Assembly: GCA_934573945.1 (NCBI GenBank) | Contig: CAKTMQ010000097.1 | Span: 1-6,126 of the forward strand | Length of the DNA: 6,126 nucleotides | Origin: an uncultured Oscillospiraceae bacterium | GTDB lineage: Bacteria > Bacillota > Clostridia > Oscillospirales > Oscillospiraceae | Reading direction: 5' to 3' | Notes under the pieces: generated by a model | What the model was told of the DNA's origin: nothing | Databases searched by the model: none | The model's input: the letters and a program-made list of their open reading frames with translations, nothing else | Position numbers and translations under genes: made by a program | Part shown: positions 5,432-6,126 of the stretch, one piece after another | Layout of the letters: every line of letters starts with the position of its first letter | How positions within the stretch are numbered: position 1 is the stretch's first letter

Positions 5432-5438
5432 AAGGGAG
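5432..5438 (+). promoter_or_regulatory. Ribosome binding site of the EF-G-like gene
   Basis: AAGGGAG lies 11 bases before ATG 5450. Two further in-frame ATGs exist upstream (5384 and 5414), but the first is at the predicted transcription start and the second is inside the dyad arm, neither with a Shine-Dalgarno. The family N-terminus also begins at about this position, so 5450 is the start. Confidence 0.8.
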
Positions 5439-5449
5439 AACACAACGAT

Positions 5450-6126
5450 ATGACTGCAAAAGACATCCGTAATATTGCGCTGCTGGGCCATGGCGGCTCC
5501 GGCAAGACCTCTCTGGCCGAGCAGATGCTCTTTATGACCAAGGGGATCGACCGTCTGGGCAAGAGCGCTGACGGCAACACCACCTGCGACTACGACGCCG
5601 AGGAGATCAAGCGCCAGATCTCTATTTCTCTGGCCTTTGCTCCCGTCATGTATAAGAACATCAAGATCAATGTGATGGACGCCCCCGGCAACTTCGACTT
5701 CTCCGGCGAGGCCGTCTGCGCCATCCGCGCCGCTGAGTGCGCCGTTATCGTGGGCAACGCCAAGGACGGCCTGTCCGTGGGCATGGAGCGCACCTGGAAG
5801 ATGCTGGGCAAGAAGCCCCGCATGATGTTCATCAACCGCGTGGAGGAGGCCAACGCCGACTATACCTCCTGCATCGAGGCCATCAAGGCCAAGTACGGCA
5901 CCGCCATCGCCCCCATCGTGGCCACCAAGGCGGACGCCAACAAGGCCGTTACCGTGATCGTGGATCTGCTGCACAACAAGGCCTATGACGCCAAGGGCGA
6001 GTGTGCCATCCCCGGCGACATGGCTGACGAGGTGGAGGCGCTGCGCGCCGAGCTGATGGAGGCCGCCGCCGGCGCCGATGAGGAGCTGATGGAGAAGTTC
6101 TTCGAGACCATGGAGCTGTCCGCCGA
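5450..6126 (+). CDS. EF-G-like translational GTPase paralogue (FusA2 class), N-terminal part
   Basis: The first 225 residues of a translation-factor GTPase of the EF-G-like class, paralogous to the ribosomal translocase EF-G. The G domain begins NIALLGHGGSGKTSLAE, with P loop GHGGSGKT (13-20) in place of the canonical EF-G AHIDAGKT; this glycine-rich P loop is typical of the FusA2-type subfamily. The switch I region reads DYDAEEIKRQISIS (47-60). G3 is DAPGNFDF (77-84): the residue that is the catalytic His in EF-G is Asn81. G4 is NRVE (129-132) in place of NKxD, so the Lys and the guanine-reading Asp are both changed. A VDLL segment typical of EF-G is present further on. The protein runs off the right edge; family members are about 680-700 residues. 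It has its own strong promoter. The cellular role of FusA2-type proteins is poorly defined, and this one may bind GTP weakly or hydrolyse it slowly. Which codons were chosen is typical of the flanking genes, with no sign of recent transfer. Confidence 0.88.
   Translation, partial: MTAKDIRNIALLGHGGSGKTSLAEQMLFMTKGIDRLGKSADGNTTCDYDAEEIKRQISISLAFAPVMYKNIKINVMDAPGNFDFSGEAVCAIRAAECAVIVGNAKDGLSVGMERTWKMLGKKPRMMFINRVEEANADYTSCIEAIKAKYGTAIAPIVATKADANKAVTVIVDLLHNKAYDAKGECAIPGDMADEVEALRAELMEAAAGADEELMEKFFETMELSA

Noticed and set aside
5023..5583. Minus-strand open frames at 4866-5168 and 5023-5583 across the intergenic region
   Set aside because: They read through the inverted repeats, and the second overlaps the promoter and the N-terminus of the EF-G-like gene. 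They look like the spurious hypothetical proteins that dispersed repeats give rise to.

Overview
The window looks like a chromosomal segment of a GC-rich, Gram-positive gut anaerobe of the Clostridia, most likely Oscillospirales (Oscillospiraceae/Ruminococcaceae). The clues are strongly GC-biased third codon positions, good Shine-Dalgarno sites, an Asn-rich FtsH N-terminus, a second EF-G-like factor beginning MTAKDIRNIALLGHGGSGKT, and an intergenic region full of inverted repeats of a kind I associate with that group. The assignment rests on recognition, not on a search.

Layout: (1) 1-1571, minus strand: ftsH, the membrane AAA+ zinc metalloprotease, cut by the left window edge shortly after its HEXXH site. 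(2) 1572-1765: a divergent promoter region, with a sigmaA-type promoter for ftsH on the minus strand and an extended -10 promoter for the plus-strand genes. (3) 1766-2548: an rlmB/TrmH-family 23S rRNA 2'-O-methyltransferase. (4) 2605-4833: a 742-residue membrane protein, probably co-transcribed with rlmB. It has the complete fold order and 6+2 membrane topology of a P1B-type (heavy-metal) P-type ATPase, but nearly every catalytic motif is degenerate. It reads as a pseudo-ATPase with a long Pro/Glu-rich cytoplasmic arm. A strong intrinsic terminator follows. (5) 4868-5340: a gene-free region packed with hairpins, probably a dispersed intergenic repeat, ending in a terminator-like structure. (6) 5351-5449: a near-consensus promoter and a leader with a GC-rich dyad. 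(7) 5450 to the right edge: the N-terminal GTPase domain of an EF-G paralogue (FusA2/EF-G-like class) with unusual G3 and G4 motifs.

The known genes are translation and protein quality-control housekeeping functions (rRNA methylation, translation factor, membrane proteolysis). They form separate transcription units, and nothing in the sequence shows that they work as one pathway. The most unusual content is the degenerate P1B-ATPase-like protein; next are the EF-G-like protein with an NRVE in place of NKxD, and the hairpin-rich repeat region between them.
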